Shown here in pieces: positions 1-8,153 of a DNA stretch of 64,000 nt; positions within the stretch are counted from its first letter, which is position 1; each line of letters begins with the position of its first letter. The stretch comes from Lentisphaerae bacterium GWF2_45_14 (GTDB lineage Bacteria; Verrucomicrobiota; Lentisphaeria; Victivallales; GWF2-45-14). Both the position numbers and the translations under genes were made by a program. The stretch is taken from positions 1-64,000 of the forward strand of contig MHBG01000073.1 in NCBI GenBank assembly GCA_001804785.1. The letters run 5' to 3'. The notes under the pieces are model-generated. The model did no database searches and was not told the origin of the DNA. It saw only the letters and a program-made list of their open reading frames with translations.

Positions 1-136
1 CATAAATCGAGTATGAGCCGATGTATTCCAGTTGGCAAGGTTTTTACGTGTGCGATTTTATCAGGCCACAGACTTTTGGCGGGACCATCGCATTACCTTT
101 GTTCAGGTCTTGCCTGGGAAAAACTTGGATTAGCTC

Positions 137-165
137 TTGACTTGCTTCCATTTCAGATATAATAA
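137..165 (+). promoter_or_regulatory. Candidate sigma-70 promoter for the NagB-like gene
   Basis: A TTGACT hexamer at 137-142 is followed by TATAAT at 158-163 (15-base spacer). An overlapping TAATAA at 160-165 would give a 17-base spacer. The site lies about 45 bases upstream of the first ORF start at 213. The short spacer of the better -10 hexamer keeps this tentative. Nothing else is recognised in positions 1-212. Confidence 0.4.
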
Positions 166-212
166 TATAGCTTAACAGATAAATTCTATTAATAAGCTGA
201 AGGAATAGAAAC

Positions 213-1139
213 ATGAGACCTCTAAGCAAAGTGGCGCCTGAATGGTGGGATTACACAACACTGGACAAAGCAATTCTTGACGATGCCGCACGGCTCAGCG
301 CAAAGGACCTTGAAGGTCTTTCACGTGAGGGTTTTAGCATAAAGTTTTACGACACGGTTCAGGAATTCTACCTCGCCGAGGCTCTCGAATATATCACGTC
401 GTGGAAGCAGGCAACCGAAAGCAAACCCGCCGGGATATGCGGCCCCATCGGGCCAACCGAGCAGCTGCCGCTCGTCGCAAGAATCGTAAATGAGCTTAAC
501 ATAAATCTCAGGCATTGCCACTTTTGGGGCATGGATGAATGGGTAATCGACGGGAAAGAGGCCGACATTAATTTTCCGCTCGGGTTCGCCAAGGCCGATA
601 TGGATCTGTGTTTCGGCAGGATTAAACCCGAACTCAGGATGCCGATGGAAAATATGCACTTTCCTGCGGTTGACACTAAAAAATATGTGGAGTCGTGGGA
701 TAAGGCTCGCTGTCTCGTAATGCAGGGCGGCCAGGGCGAGACAAAGCACTGGGCTTTCAACGATCCTCTCAAGCGCGAAGGCAAGTACAAGGACAATCCG
801 CCGACACCGGCGGAGTACCGACAGTTCGGGACAAGGGTTGTCGAGATTCATCCCATAACATTGATTCAGAACGCGCGGACATCGGGCGGCGGCACAGTCC
901 AGAATGTACCGTGCAGCGCCGTCACAGTCGGCCCCCGCGAAACATGGAAGGCTGAAAAAGTCTCAATCTGGCACCCGGGGCACCACGACAACCCGTTTGG
1001 AATGCGTCTTACTTCCCTTATGATATCTAAAAAGATACCGGACGCGTCGGTTCCGATGTCTCTGCTCGCGGAGCATCCGAATGTACAGTTCAATTTCCTC
1101 CGCAGCGGAATAGGCGTCTGCGACGTCGAAATGCACTAA
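213..1139 (+). CDS. NagB-like glucosamine-6-phosphate isomerase family protein
   Basis: A 308-residue protein of the sugar-phosphate isomerase/NagB fold, whose members deaminate and isomerise glucosamine-6-phosphate to fructose-6-phosphate in the cytoplasm. Family landmarks are present: a phosphate-loop-like [10 protein letters not shown] at residues 78-86, FWGMDEWV around 104-111 (the NagB DEY region with the proton-shuttle Asp) and [14 protein letters not shown] at 172-185, aligning with the family GGIGxDGHIAFNEP. In that last motif the active-site His is kept, but the Asp preceding it is Thr and the Glu after it is Asp. The reaction may therefore differ from canonical NagB. ATG at 213 is preceded by AAGGA. 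The next gene (PIG-L deacetylase) starts 14 bases downstream, so the pair probably acts together on an amino sugar. The fold is fairly sure, the substrate is not. Confidence 0.75.
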   Translation: MRPLSKVAPEWWDYTTLDKAILDDAARLSAKDLEGLSREGFSIKFYDTVQEFYLAEALEYITSWKQATESKPAGICGPIGPTEQLPLVARIVNELNINLRHCHFWGMDEWVIDGKEADINFPLGFAKADMDLCFGRIKPELRMPMENMHFPAVDTKKYVESWDKARCLVMQGGQGETKHWAFNDPLKREGKYKDNPPTPAEYRQFGTRVVEIHPITLIQNARTSGGGTVQNVPCSAVTVGPRETWKAEKVSIWHPGHHDNPFGMRLTSLMISKKIPDASVPMSLLAEHPNVQFNFLRSGIGVCDVEMH

Positions 1140-1153
1140 GGAGCGAACTGAAA

Positions 1154-1945
1154 ATGAAAAAAAAAGCTATCGCGATAGGCTGTCATCCGGACGATATAGA
1201 GTTCATGATGGTCGGGACGTTGATTAATCTGCGGGATGCGGGTTACGAAATTCACTACATCAATGTGGCTAATGGTTCCTGCGGCACAAACAGGCACGAC
1301 CGCGAAACCATAATAGGTATTCGCCGCGAGGAGTCAATAGCCGCGACAAAACTCATCGGTGCGACGTATCACGAGAGTCTCGCTGACGATATCGAGGTAC
1401 TTTATGAGCTCAAGACACTTCGCGGGCTCACTGCAGTCGTGCGCGAAGTCGCCCCTGAAATTATTCTGACCCACTATCCGTATGAATATATGGAAGACCA
1501 CTCCAATACATGCCGTCTCGCGGTAAGCGCCGCATTCTGCCGGGGAATGGTGCCGTTCTACAGCACACCTGAACAGAAAGTCACAGAACAGGACGTGACC
1601 GTGTATCACACGATTCCCTACGGACTCTGCGACCAGCTCCGCAGAAAAGTAAAAGGCGAAATATATGTGGACGTGTCGGAGACTATCGAAACGAAAAAGG
1701 CAATGCTTTCCTGCCACAAAAGCCAGAAGCAATGGCTCGATGACAGTCAGGGAATGGATTCCTATCTTGTAAACATGACCGACATGTGCGCCTCCATCGC
1801 AAAACTTTACGGCAATTTCAAATTCGCAGAAGCCTGGATACGCCACAACTATCGCGGATTCTGCGCTCCGAATGCCGACCCGTTGACTGCGGCCCTAGGA
1901 GCTAAGGCGGTCATCGACCCGTCATTCGAAGCAAGTCTCGGCTGA
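1154..1945 (+). CDS. PIG-L family N-acetylglucosaminyl deacetylase
   Basis: A 263-residue zinc-dependent deacetylase of the PIG-L/LmbE family. The diagnostic HPDDIE motif is at residues 11-16 (zinc ligands His and Asp, catalytic base Asp), and the second family signature, a DH pair followed by ST/NT, is at residues 115-118. These enzymes remove the acetyl group from N-acetylglucosamine linked to lipids, inositol, malate or other carriers. No signal peptide is visible, so it is probably cytoplasmic. ATG at 1154 has AAGGAG ten bases upstream, overlapping the stop of the preceding NagB-like gene, which suggests one transcript. A deacetylase followed by deamination/isomerisation of the freed glucosamine unit would make a short amino-sugar route; the exact substrate cannot be told. 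Confidence 0.85.
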   Translation: MKKKAIAIGCHPDDIEFMMVGTLINLRDAGYEIHYINVANGSCGTNRHDRETIIGIRREESIAATKLIGATYHESLADDIEVLYELKTLRGLTAVVREVAPEIILTHYPYEYMEDHSNTCRLAVSAAFCRGMVPFYSTPEQKVTEQDVTVYHTIPYGLCDQLRRKVKGEIYVDVSETIETKKAMLSCHKSQKQWLDDSQGMDSYLVNMTDMCASIAKLYGNFKFAEAWIRHNYRGFCAPNADPLTAALGAKAVIDPSFEASLG

Positions 1946-2015
1946 AAAACCGTCATTGAAAAGCCCCTGATATAGGTATATTTTAGGTAATTCGTAAATA
2001 TATCAGAGGTCAATC

Positions 2016-3044
2016 ATGTTCAAGAGAAAGCTTTTTGTCGCCGCCATGACAGTGTCGCCCCTCATCGTAACAGCCGTTGCAAATCCATGGCCTGAAAAGG
2101 TCAGGGAAATAGAATACAAATCTTCCGCCGACGGTTCGATGCAGAAGGCAATGTTCTATGCGCCGCAGGGTAAAAAGAAACTGCCTCTCGTTGTCGCGCT
2201 TCATACATGGTCGGCAGATTATACTCAGCCGAATACGGTTCCTGCCAAATGGGCGATTAAAAAAGACTGGGTATTCATTCACCCCAACTTCAGGGGTCCG
2301 AACTGGACACTGCAGGGAATGGGGTCCGAACTGGCCGTTCAGGACATCATCGACGCCGTCGAATACGCGAAATCCCAGGCCGATATAGATACCGACAGAA
2401 TTTACCTGATTGGCGGCTCGGGCGGCGGCTACGCCACGCTCCTCATGGCAGGAAGAGCTCCGCAGATATGGGCGGCATGCTCGGCGTGGTGTCCAATATC
2501 CGACCTCAAAAAATGGCATGACGAATGCAGAAAAGCAAAGCGCGGTTATTATGAGCATATAGAGAAATCCGCGGGGGGCAATCCGCAGAAAGACCAGAAA
2601 GCGGCCGATGAATGCGTGAAAAGATCCGCAAACACATATCTTGCGAATGCAAAAGATATTCCAGTCGACATATCAACAGGCATCCATGACGGGCATTCCG
2701 GCAGTGTGCCGGTGAGCCACGCACTTGAGGCATTCAATGTTTTGGCCAATCCGGCGGACAGGATTTCCGATGAGGATATAAAATATTTCGTCGAAAAAGA
2801 AGCCGTTCCACCGCATCTCGCGATGAAAGAAAAAGAGATCATTCCGACGACCGGCAAAGTAATTCATTTCAGAAGAGTCTCCGGCAATGTCAGAGTGACT
2901 ATATTCGAAGGCGGACATGACATTCTTCCGAATCCGGGACTTAACTGGCTTGAACAGCAGAAAAAAGGCCAGGCTCCGAACTGGGATACAAAAATCAATA
3001 CGAAGATCAAGGTCAGCACTTCCGACACCAAGGTTGGGAAATAA
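2016..3044 (+). CDS. Exported alpha/beta hydrolase (S9-like esterase/peptidase family)
   Basis: A 342-residue protein with an N-terminal export signal (positive MFKRK, hydrophobic stretch to about residue 22). The body is an alpha/beta hydrolase: the nucleophile elbow GGSGGGY is near residues 133-139, an Asp in GIHDGHSG near 227, and a C-terminal His in GGHDILPNP near 308-316 complete a plausible Ser-Asp-His triad. The family includes prolyl-oligopeptidase-like peptidases and carbohydrate esterases. Location is likely periplasm or outer surface. AGAGG precedes the ATG at 2016. Its stop overlaps the start of the next hydrolase (TAATG), so the two are translationally coupled and probably share a polysaccharide or ester substrate. 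Substrate unknown. Confidence 0.7.
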   Translation: MFKRKLFVAAMTVSPLIVTAVANPWPEKVREIEYKSSADGSMQKAMFYAPQGKKKLPLVVALHTWSADYTQPNTVPAKWAIKKDWVFIHPNFRGPNWTLQGMGSELAVQDIIDAVEYAKSQADIDTDRIYLIGGSGGGYATLLMAGRAPQIWAACSAWCPISDLKKWHDECRKAKRGYYEHIEKSAGGNPQKDQKAADECVKRSANTYLANAKDIPVDISTGIHDGHSGSVPVSHALEAFNVLANPADRISDEDIKYFVEKEAVPPHLAMKEKEIIPTTGKVIHFRRVSGNVRVTIFEGGHDILPNPGLNWLEQQKKGQAPNWDTKINTKIKVSTSDTKVGK

Positions 3045-4108
3045 TGGGAGTTCTCAAAATGTCCACCAGAAACCTTAGTCCGCAGGCGATGTTTATAAAG
3101 ATGGCGGCGGAACATGTACCGTCAATGACGTTCAAGGGTAAATCGGAAAATGACTTCAAAAAGTGGAAGGCAAAAACCCTGCCCGAAGTGATGAAGACGC
3201 TAGGCGATTCTCCTGAAAAAGTAGAGCTTAACCCTCTGTTGCTCGCCGAATGGGAACACGAAGGACTCCGCAAACAGAAGTGGCTTATCAACGTGTCGAA
3301 GCATATATCGGCGACGTTGCTCGTGAATTATCCGGCGAAGCCGAAGGGAAGGGGAAAGAATCCCGCAATCATGTGCTGTCACGGACACGGCCCCTTCGGG
3401 AAGGATCCGGTGATGGGAAACGATTCGACGCCCGAACTGAAAGCTCAGATACAGACTCATAACTATAATTACGGCCACCAGATGGCGAAAGCCGGGTTCA
3501 TAACCTTCGCCATAGACTGGATTGGGTTCGGCGAACGTAATGACAACAACAAGCCCAACTGGCGGCATCAGGCGGGGCGCGACTGGTGCAATCTTTACTA
3601 CCTTCACGCCACGATGTTCGGAATGACCTCGCTTTCAATAAATATAACACACGGCAAGGCGGCTGTCGATTTTATCAGCACATTGCCCGAAGTAGATTCT
3701 AAGAAACTCGGTGTGATGGGGCTCAGCGGCGGCGGTACAATGACCCTCTGGATGGCGCTCTGTGATGAGCGGCTTAAGGCCGCTGAGATCATCTGCTACA
3801 GTGATTTGTGGGCGCATTTCGGGATTCGCGACATTAATTACTGCGGCATGCAGGTGGCTCCTGGTTTATACAAGCTTGTGGATCTTCCTGATCTTCAGGG
3901 ACTCTTGGCTCCAAGGCCTTTGCTTATCGATATAGGCGCATATGACGACTGTTTCAAGGTGGATACGGCAAAAGCATGCTTTGACAAGCTTCAGAAAATA
4001 TATAAGGCGGCGGGGGCTTCCGCCAGACTTCATCTCGATCTTCATCCAGGTACCCATGCCTGGGGAGGAAACATGTCATGCGAATTTTTCGGTAAATATC
4101 TGTCGTAA
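3044..4108 (+). CDS. Alpha/beta hydrolase, acetyl-esterase/dienelactone-hydrolase-like
   Basis: A 354-residue alpha/beta hydrolase without a clear signal peptide. The nucleophile elbow is MGLSGGG near residues 225-231, a candidate acid is in the GAYDDCF segment near 298, and the His lies in HPGTHAWGG near 340-346. The order and spacing fit acetyl-xylan-esterase-type (AXE1/DLH) enzymes. The annotated ATG at 3044 overlaps the previous stop (TAATG). An alternative in-frame ATG at 3059 has GGGAG eight bases upstream and may be the true start. The coupling to the exported hydrolase upstream suggests a shared pathway, for example sequential removal of ester groups, but this is inference. Confidence 0.7.
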   Translation: MGVLKMSTRNLSPQAMFIKMAAEHVPSMTFKGKSENDFKKWKAKTLPEVMKTLGDSPEKVELNPLLLAEWEHEGLRKQKWLINVSKHISATLLVNYPAKPKGRGKNPAIMCCHGHGPFGKDPVMGNDSTPELKAQIQTHNYNYGHQMAKAGFITFAIDWIGFGERNDNNKPNWRHQAGRDWCNLYYLHATMFGMTSLSINITHGKAAVDFISTLPEVDSKKLGVMGLSGGGTMTLWMALCDERLKAAEIICYSDLWAHFGIRDINYCGMQVAPGLYKLVDLPDLQGLLAPRPLLIDIGAYDDCFKVDTAKACFDKLQKIYKAAGASARLHLDLHPGTHAWGGNMSCEFFGKYLS

Positions 4109-4239
4109 CTTCCGTCATCGACTTGATGTTTTTGGGGGCAAGTTTTCTCGCCTGAAGAAAATATTTCCGTTTATCCGCGGGTTTTATTTCAAGCCCTGTC
4201 TTCTTGTTTTGAGTTCAAAATTGCTCTTTTTTTGTTCGC

Positions 4240-4254
4240 TGGCACATTTTTTGC
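4240..4254 (+). promoter_or_regulatory. Sigma-54 promoter for fliW
   Basis: TGGCAC, five bases, then TTGC: the -24 GG (4241-4242) and -12 GC (4253-4254) are separated by exactly ten bases, a full match to the sigma-54 core consensus. Predicted transcription start is near 4266, leaving a leader of about 45 bases before the fliW ATG at 4312. An upstream activator site is not evident by eye. Confidence 0.75.
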
Positions 4255-4311
4255 GAAGAATCTGAGGCAAACTCAAAATACGAAAGAGAATAAAAACACG
4301 AGGACCGAAAA

Positions 4312-4809
4312 ATGAGACCAGTAATAGATTTCGCAAGAGCATCGGCGATGGAGATCAGCAGTGACAACAGGTGTATAATAAAGACGGTGTATCCGGAGAA
4401 TATTTTTGCATTCCCTGAGGGTATACTTGGATTCGAGAACATAAAAGAATATGTGTTTCTTATGAACGACAAGGTTAAGCCGTTCCTTTTTATGCAGGCA
4501 CTTCATGATTCAGACCTTTCCTTTGTCTGTGTGGAAACGTTCCTTATAAAATCAGATTTCGGGATGAAGCTTCCTGAACGTTCCGTAGAGTTTCTCGAAC
4601 TCGAAAAACCGGAGGATGCCCTTATCCTGAGTCTTGTAACGGTTAGAAAGAAGATTGAGGACATTACGGCCAATCTCATGAGTCCGATAGTCATCAATCT
4701 GCGCAATTCACGCGCCAAACAGATTATTTTTGATAAGTCCCCGTACCCTGTACAGTACAGGATATGGGAAGCATTATCAGCGGCGGATCATTCATTGAAG
4801 GTTGGTTGA
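4312..4809 (+). CDS. fliW: Flagellar assembly factor FliW
   Basis: A 165-residue cytoplasmic FliW. The family pattern is clear: FPEGILGFENIKEYVF near residues 26-42, PFLFMQALHDSDLSFVCVE in the middle, and the C-terminal block with LSLVTVR, LMSPIVINLRN and AKQIIF. In other bacteria FliW binds flagellin and the translational repressor CsrA, tying flagellin synthesis to hook completion; no csrA is seen in this window. GAGGA stands about eight bases before the ATG at 4312, and a strong sigma-54 promoter lies upstream. flgB follows behind its own sigma-54 site. The protein has an extension of about 20 residues before the usual FliW start, so an internal start is possible. Confidence 0.9.
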   Translation: MRPVIDFARASAMEISSDNRCIIKTVYPENIFAFPEGILGFENIKEYVFLMNDKVKPFLFMQALHDSDLSFVCVETFLIKSDFGMKLPERSVEFLELEKPEDALILSLVTVRKKIEDITANLMSPIVINLRNSRAKQIIFDKSPYPVQYRIWEALSAADHSLKVG

Positions 4810-4815
4810 AAAAGC

Positions 4816-4830
4816 TGGCACGATGGATGC
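4816..4830 (+). promoter_or_regulatory. Sigma-54 promoter for flgB-flgC-fliE
   Basis: TGGCAC, GATGG, ATGC: GG at 4817-4818 and GC at 4829-4830 are ten bases apart. The site starts seven bases after the fliW stop, and the flgB ATG at 4873 lies about 30 bases beyond the predicted start point. The -12 element is ATGC rather than TTGC, so it is slightly weaker than the fliW site. Confidence 0.65.
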
Positions 4831-4872
4831 GTAAAAGTTCCTCCGTTGAGAAATGAAAATGGAGAAAGTATC

Positions 4873-5244
4873 ATGCGTATGGAGTCTTTGATATTCGACG
4901 ATGTGTCGGTCCTGAACAGTAAGCTCATGGAGATTGCACAGGAACAGCAGAAGGTCACGGCCAATAACATGGCCAACGCCGAGACTCCCGGATACATAAG
5001 GCGTGAACTTGATTTCCAGGGCCGCCTCAAGCAGTTGATGAGTGAAGGGAATACGGAAGCCATAGGAGACCTTAAACCGGAGCTTGTACTCGATAATTCC
5101 GGTACGGTAAGGGACGATGGCAACAATGTGACAATCTCCCAGGAGATGAATGACATGATGCAGAACGGCATCTACTTCAACTTGTTAGCAAAGGCTTTTG
5201 CCACAAGAATAAACATACTTAGAACAGCCATATCAGGCTCTTAA
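4873..5244 (+). CDS. flgB: Flagellar basal-body rod protein FlgB
   Basis: A 123-residue rod protein. It carries the N-terminal rod-protein signature of the axial family (QKVTANNMANAETPGYIRR near residues 27-45), with the NxANxxTPGY core, and a C-terminal helix of the usual type. FlgB forms part of the proximal rod above the MS ring and is exported by the flagellar type III apparatus, so it has no signal peptide. I chose the ATG at 4873, preceded by GGAGAAAG, rather than upstream TTG codons. flgC starts 24 bases after the stop and fliE follows, the common flgBC-fliE order. Confidence 0.92.
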   Translation: MRMESLIFDDVSVLNSKLMEIAQEQQKVTANNMANAETPGYIRRELDFQGRLKQLMSEGNTEAIGDLKPELVLDNSGTVRDDGNNVTISQEMNDMMQNGIYFNLLAKAFATRINILRTAISGS

Positions 5245-5268
5245 AGCTGAAAAACGGAGGAATAAAAA

Positions 5269-5703
5269 ATGTCTTTAAATTTAATACCAGGAGCCGACAT
5301 AACTTCAAGCGCGCTCACGGCCGAACGCATGAGGATGGAAGTAATAGCCAACAATATAGCCAACGTCAACTCGACATCCGGCGACGGCGGAGGCGTTTAC
5401 CAGAGAAGAGTTCCCATCTTTGATGCGGTTTTCAAGGATGCACTCGGCGGACCCCAGGCTGATGGACTCGCAGGCGTAAAAATTGAAGAAATAGCGCTTG
5501 ACGGACGTGATCCACTTATGGTTTATGCGCCTTATCACCCGCACGCCGACAAGACGACCGGGATGCTTATGACTCCGAATATATCCCCAATGGAGGAAAT
5601 GGTCGACATGATAACCGCGACCAGGGCCTATGAAGCGAACCTTTCCGTTGTGAAGCAGAGTAAGGGCATGGCGGAAAGAACTATAACAATGTTCAAAAAT
5701 TGA
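5269..5703 (+). CDS. flgC: Flagellar basal-body rod protein FlgC
   Basis: A 144-residue proximal rod protein of typical length. The N-terminal axial motif ANNIANVNST lies near residues 27-36, followed by the YQRRVPIF segment, and the C-terminal helix holds the MVDMITATRAYEANL signature. A CGGAGG ribosome-binding site precedes the ATG at 5269. It sits between flgB and fliE in one operon under the sigma-54 site at 4816-4830. Confidence 0.95.
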   Translation: MSLNLIPGADITSSALTAERMRMEVIANNIANVNSTSGDGGGVYQRRVPIFDAVFKDALGGPQADGLAGVKIEEIALDGRDPLMVYAPYHPHADKTTGMLMTPNISPMEEMVDMITATRAYEANLSVVKQSKGMAERTITMFKN

Positions 5704-5766
5704 CCTTTAAATCATCATTGATGTATGGTATAGTAGCAAGACAGATTTTAATACGGGAGAGACAAT

Positions 5767-6093
5767 ATGATAGATAGAATATCATCGGATATGCTCATAA
5801 AGCAGATGGAGCAGATGAAAGAGTCGGTAAACGTCTCTCCTCCCAATTCTATGGTGCCGGAGGATTCATCGGAAGGCGATTTCCGACAGGTACTCGGCAA
5901 GCTAATCTCAGACGTGGATACGGCTCAGAAAGATGCCGATGCTTCTCTTAAGGGACTTGCCACCGGAGAGACCACAAGCATCCAGGAAGTCGTGATGAAG
6001 ATGGAACAGGCTGACCTTTCTTTCAAGCTCATGAAGGAGATTCGCGACAAGCTTCTTACCGCCTATAAAGACATCATGTCAATGCAGACCTGA
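5767..6093 (+). CDS. fliE: Flagellar hook-basal body complex protein FliE
   Basis: A 108-residue FliE, the adapter between the MS ring and the proximal rod. The C-terminal family block is present: the pattern QEVVMKMEQADLSFKLMKEI followed by RDKLLTAYKDIMSMQ. The usual length is about 100 residues. ATG at 5767 follows GGGAGAG. The 3' end overlaps, tail to tail, with the last 15 bases of the reverse-strand membrane gene ending at 6079, so the flagellar operon stops here instead of continuing into fliF. Confidence 0.93.
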   Translation: MIDRISSDMLIKQMEQMKESVNVSPPNSMVPEDSSEGDFRQVLGKLISDVDTAQKDADASLKGLATGETTSIQEVVMKMEQADLSFKLMKEIRDKLLTAYKDIMSMQT

Positions 6094-8004
6094 GGTTTTT
6101 TCTTCAACCGCGTTCTCTAAAGTATAAATATTGTAGCATTCGTTCGCATGGGCCAATGGCAGTTCCTTGTCAAGTACGGCTCCAATATCCGGAAATACCT
6201 CCTTGTGAACCAGAAGTACTTTGCAATTATATTTTTTCATCTTTTCTTTTATCACTCGTGCGGCGTCTGCCGGGCGTTTCCCGATGTCATCATAGAATAC
6301 GCTGAGCTCTTTGCGGAGTTTTTTTCCGGTATTAGTAATACAGCCGTCTCCAAGATCGCCGAAGCCAGGTCTTAGCGACGCTATCTTGAATCTTTGTCCG
6401 TCTGACGGTCTGACCATGGTAAAGATCATTGTACCGGAGGCCGTATTGGAGACAACCCATTCCTTCGCGTCTTCAAATGACCTCAGTTCCGCGGCACATC
6501 GTGAGGAGGTGAATTTTTCAAGGATATTCCAACTGCCGAGACCGGCCGTAGCGTCAAGGATATCGCCGATTTTCATTTTGACAGAGCTTGACGCGAAAGG
6601 CATGAACAACATGACGATTGAGCAGTAAATTATCAGGACATTCTTCCATAACTCTTTTTTTCGGCCAATTGCCGTCATCGTAAGTATTATAAGTAGAAAT
6701 GCAATGAGGGGGATTTTTAGTATCACATTGTATTTTACATCATTGGTTTCATCTATGTTGACGTGCGGGAACAGCCAGGTGAGCGTTTTAGGCTGAATGT
6801 CAAGACGGCTGCCGGACATGGTGAAAAGGCAGAAAATAATCGCGGCTGCGCTTAAAAAGTAAAGCGGACGTGATTTGACGAAGCAACGGCCTTTCAGGAC
6901 ATAGAACAGTGCGAGCAGTTCCAGAAGGAAGAGTACGAATTTGGTACTTCTCATGAATATTGAGCTAATACCCATTTGCGACAAGGCCACGAAATGATAT
7001 CCGGCAAATCCCATCAGGACATGGAGCGAAAGGGCCGTGAAGAAGATTCCCCTCAGAAAGACAAAGAGTTTTTTGTCGTCTTTGTCTTCGGGAACTGTTT
7101 TAATGAAGAAAAGCATGATTAGCGCAGCAAAAACGTATGGAAGAAATGTGAACTGCAGGAGCCAGAATGAATTCATGTTAAAGAATTTTGCTGCAAAATC
7201 CTGGTCTTTTATGAAAAGTTCCGTCACCTTTTTTATGGTGTAGCTCAGTGCGTCGGTATCGAACATTGAGGTCGTAAAAGAATTGAGGAAAAGATAGATT
7301 CCGATCCCAAAGGGAATGGCCCCTATTGCGATGAGCGTCAGCATTTTTCTGTTCATTCGGGAACGTTTTACTATCATCCAGTGTATGAATATTGTAACGA
7401 TTACAGTTATTCCCGTCTGCGGATGGAGTTGTGAGATCACTGCGCCAGCTGCGGCTATTATAAAAATTGGGGGAAGGATGAATCCTTTGATCAGAATGTC
7501 TTTTCCCTTGAAGTAGTAAAGAACAAAGAGGGGCATAAATATCCCGAATGTCGCACGGGCTGTGGCATTTCTCAGGTCAATGAATCCGTTACATTCAAAG
7601 ACTGGTGCCTTGATATAGACCATCGTTATAAAAAACGACGCGATGACGGACTGAAGAGTATTAATATTTCTGAAGAGGCCTTTGAGCACGTAAAACATGG
7701 AAATGAGTGTCAGTGATATTTGTGTGAACATTAGAAGCTTCAATGCGGAAATATATGAACCCGTGAGTTTCATCAGTGTTTCTATCATAAACATGTGGGG
7801 CTTGAGATAATATACGTTGTCTTGGGCAATTATCGGGTCACATTTGAAGTTTTCGCCATGCAATGCCTTGATTGCCCAGTTCGCGATATTGCACATATCC
7901 CCGTCCAGAAAGAATACTGATGAACTGACCGAAATAAAAGAAAAGAATGCGGCGAAAAGAATAAAAAAAGCTATTGCAGTGATGTCGGCTTCTCTTATTT
8001 TCAT
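6079..8004 (-). CDS. Polytopic membrane protein, possible GT-C-type glycosyltransferase
   Basis: A 641-residue protein with roughly twelve hydrophobic segments across the first 500 residues and a soluble C-terminal part of about 120 residues. The architecture (acidic DGD in the first large loop near residue 34, many transmembrane helices, C-terminal extracytoplasmic domain) resembles GT-C glycosyltransferases that use lipid-linked sugars, but no diagnostic motif convinces me, so function is not assigned. ATG at 8004 follows AAGGATGG. A well-formed sigma-70 promoter lies just upstream. It stands alone between the flagellar operon and the fibre-like cluster, in the opposite direction to both. 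Confidence 0.7.
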   Translation of the reverse strand: MKIREADITAIAFFILFAAFFSFISVSSSVFFLDGDMCNIANWAIKALHGENFKCDPIIAQDNVYYLKPHMFMIETLMKLTGSYISALKLLMFTQISLTLISMFYVLKGLFRNINTLQSVIASFFITMVYIKAPVFECNGFIDLRNATARATFGIFMPLFVLYYFKGKDILIKGFILPPIFIIAAAGAVISQLHPQTGITVIVTIFIHWMIVKRSRMNRKMLTLIAIGAIPFGIGIYLFLNSFTTSMFDTDALSYTIKKVTELFIKDQDFAAKFFNMNSFWLLQFTFLPYVFAALIMLFFIKTVPEDKDDKKLFVFLRGIFFTALSLHVLMGFAGYHFVALSQMGISSIFMRSTKFVLFLLELLALFYVLKGRCFVKSRPLYFLSAAAIIFCLFTMSGSRLDIQPKTLTWLFPHVNIDETNDVKYNVILKIPLIAFLLIILTMTAIGRKKELWKNVLIIYCSIVMLFMPFASSSVKMKIGDILDATAGLGSWNILEKFTSSRCAAELRSFEDAKEWVVSNTASGTMIFTMVRPSDGQRFKIASLRPGFGDLGDGCITNTGKKLRKELSVFYDDIGKRPADAARVIKEKMKKYNCKVLLVHKEVFPDIGAVLDKELPLAHANECYNIYTLENAVEEKTSGLH

Positions 8005-8032
8005 CTAGTCCATCCTTAAATGTGAAACTGCA

Positions 8033-8061
8033 ATTATAGACCGGTTATGGTGATATTTCAA
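8033..8061 (-). promoter_or_regulatory. Sigma-70 promoter for the 6079-8004 membrane gene
   Basis: On the reverse strand TTGAAA (8061-8056) and TATAAT (8038-8033) are separated by 17 bases, near-consensus. The predicted start leaves a leader of about 22 bases to the ATG at 8004. Confidence 0.65.
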
Positions 8062-8153
8062 ATGCCCTCAGATTGACGAGTTTAAAAGTTTTTATCAGTA
8101 TCGCCTTGAAAAGAGCCTTTTGGGTTTATAAAGTTACGGTCATAGACAAAAAA

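Noticed and set aside
5700-5766. Separate promoter before fliE (TTGACC with TATGGT 18 bases on)
   Set aside because: The -10 match is poor and the flgBC-fliE operon already has a good sigma-54 site.
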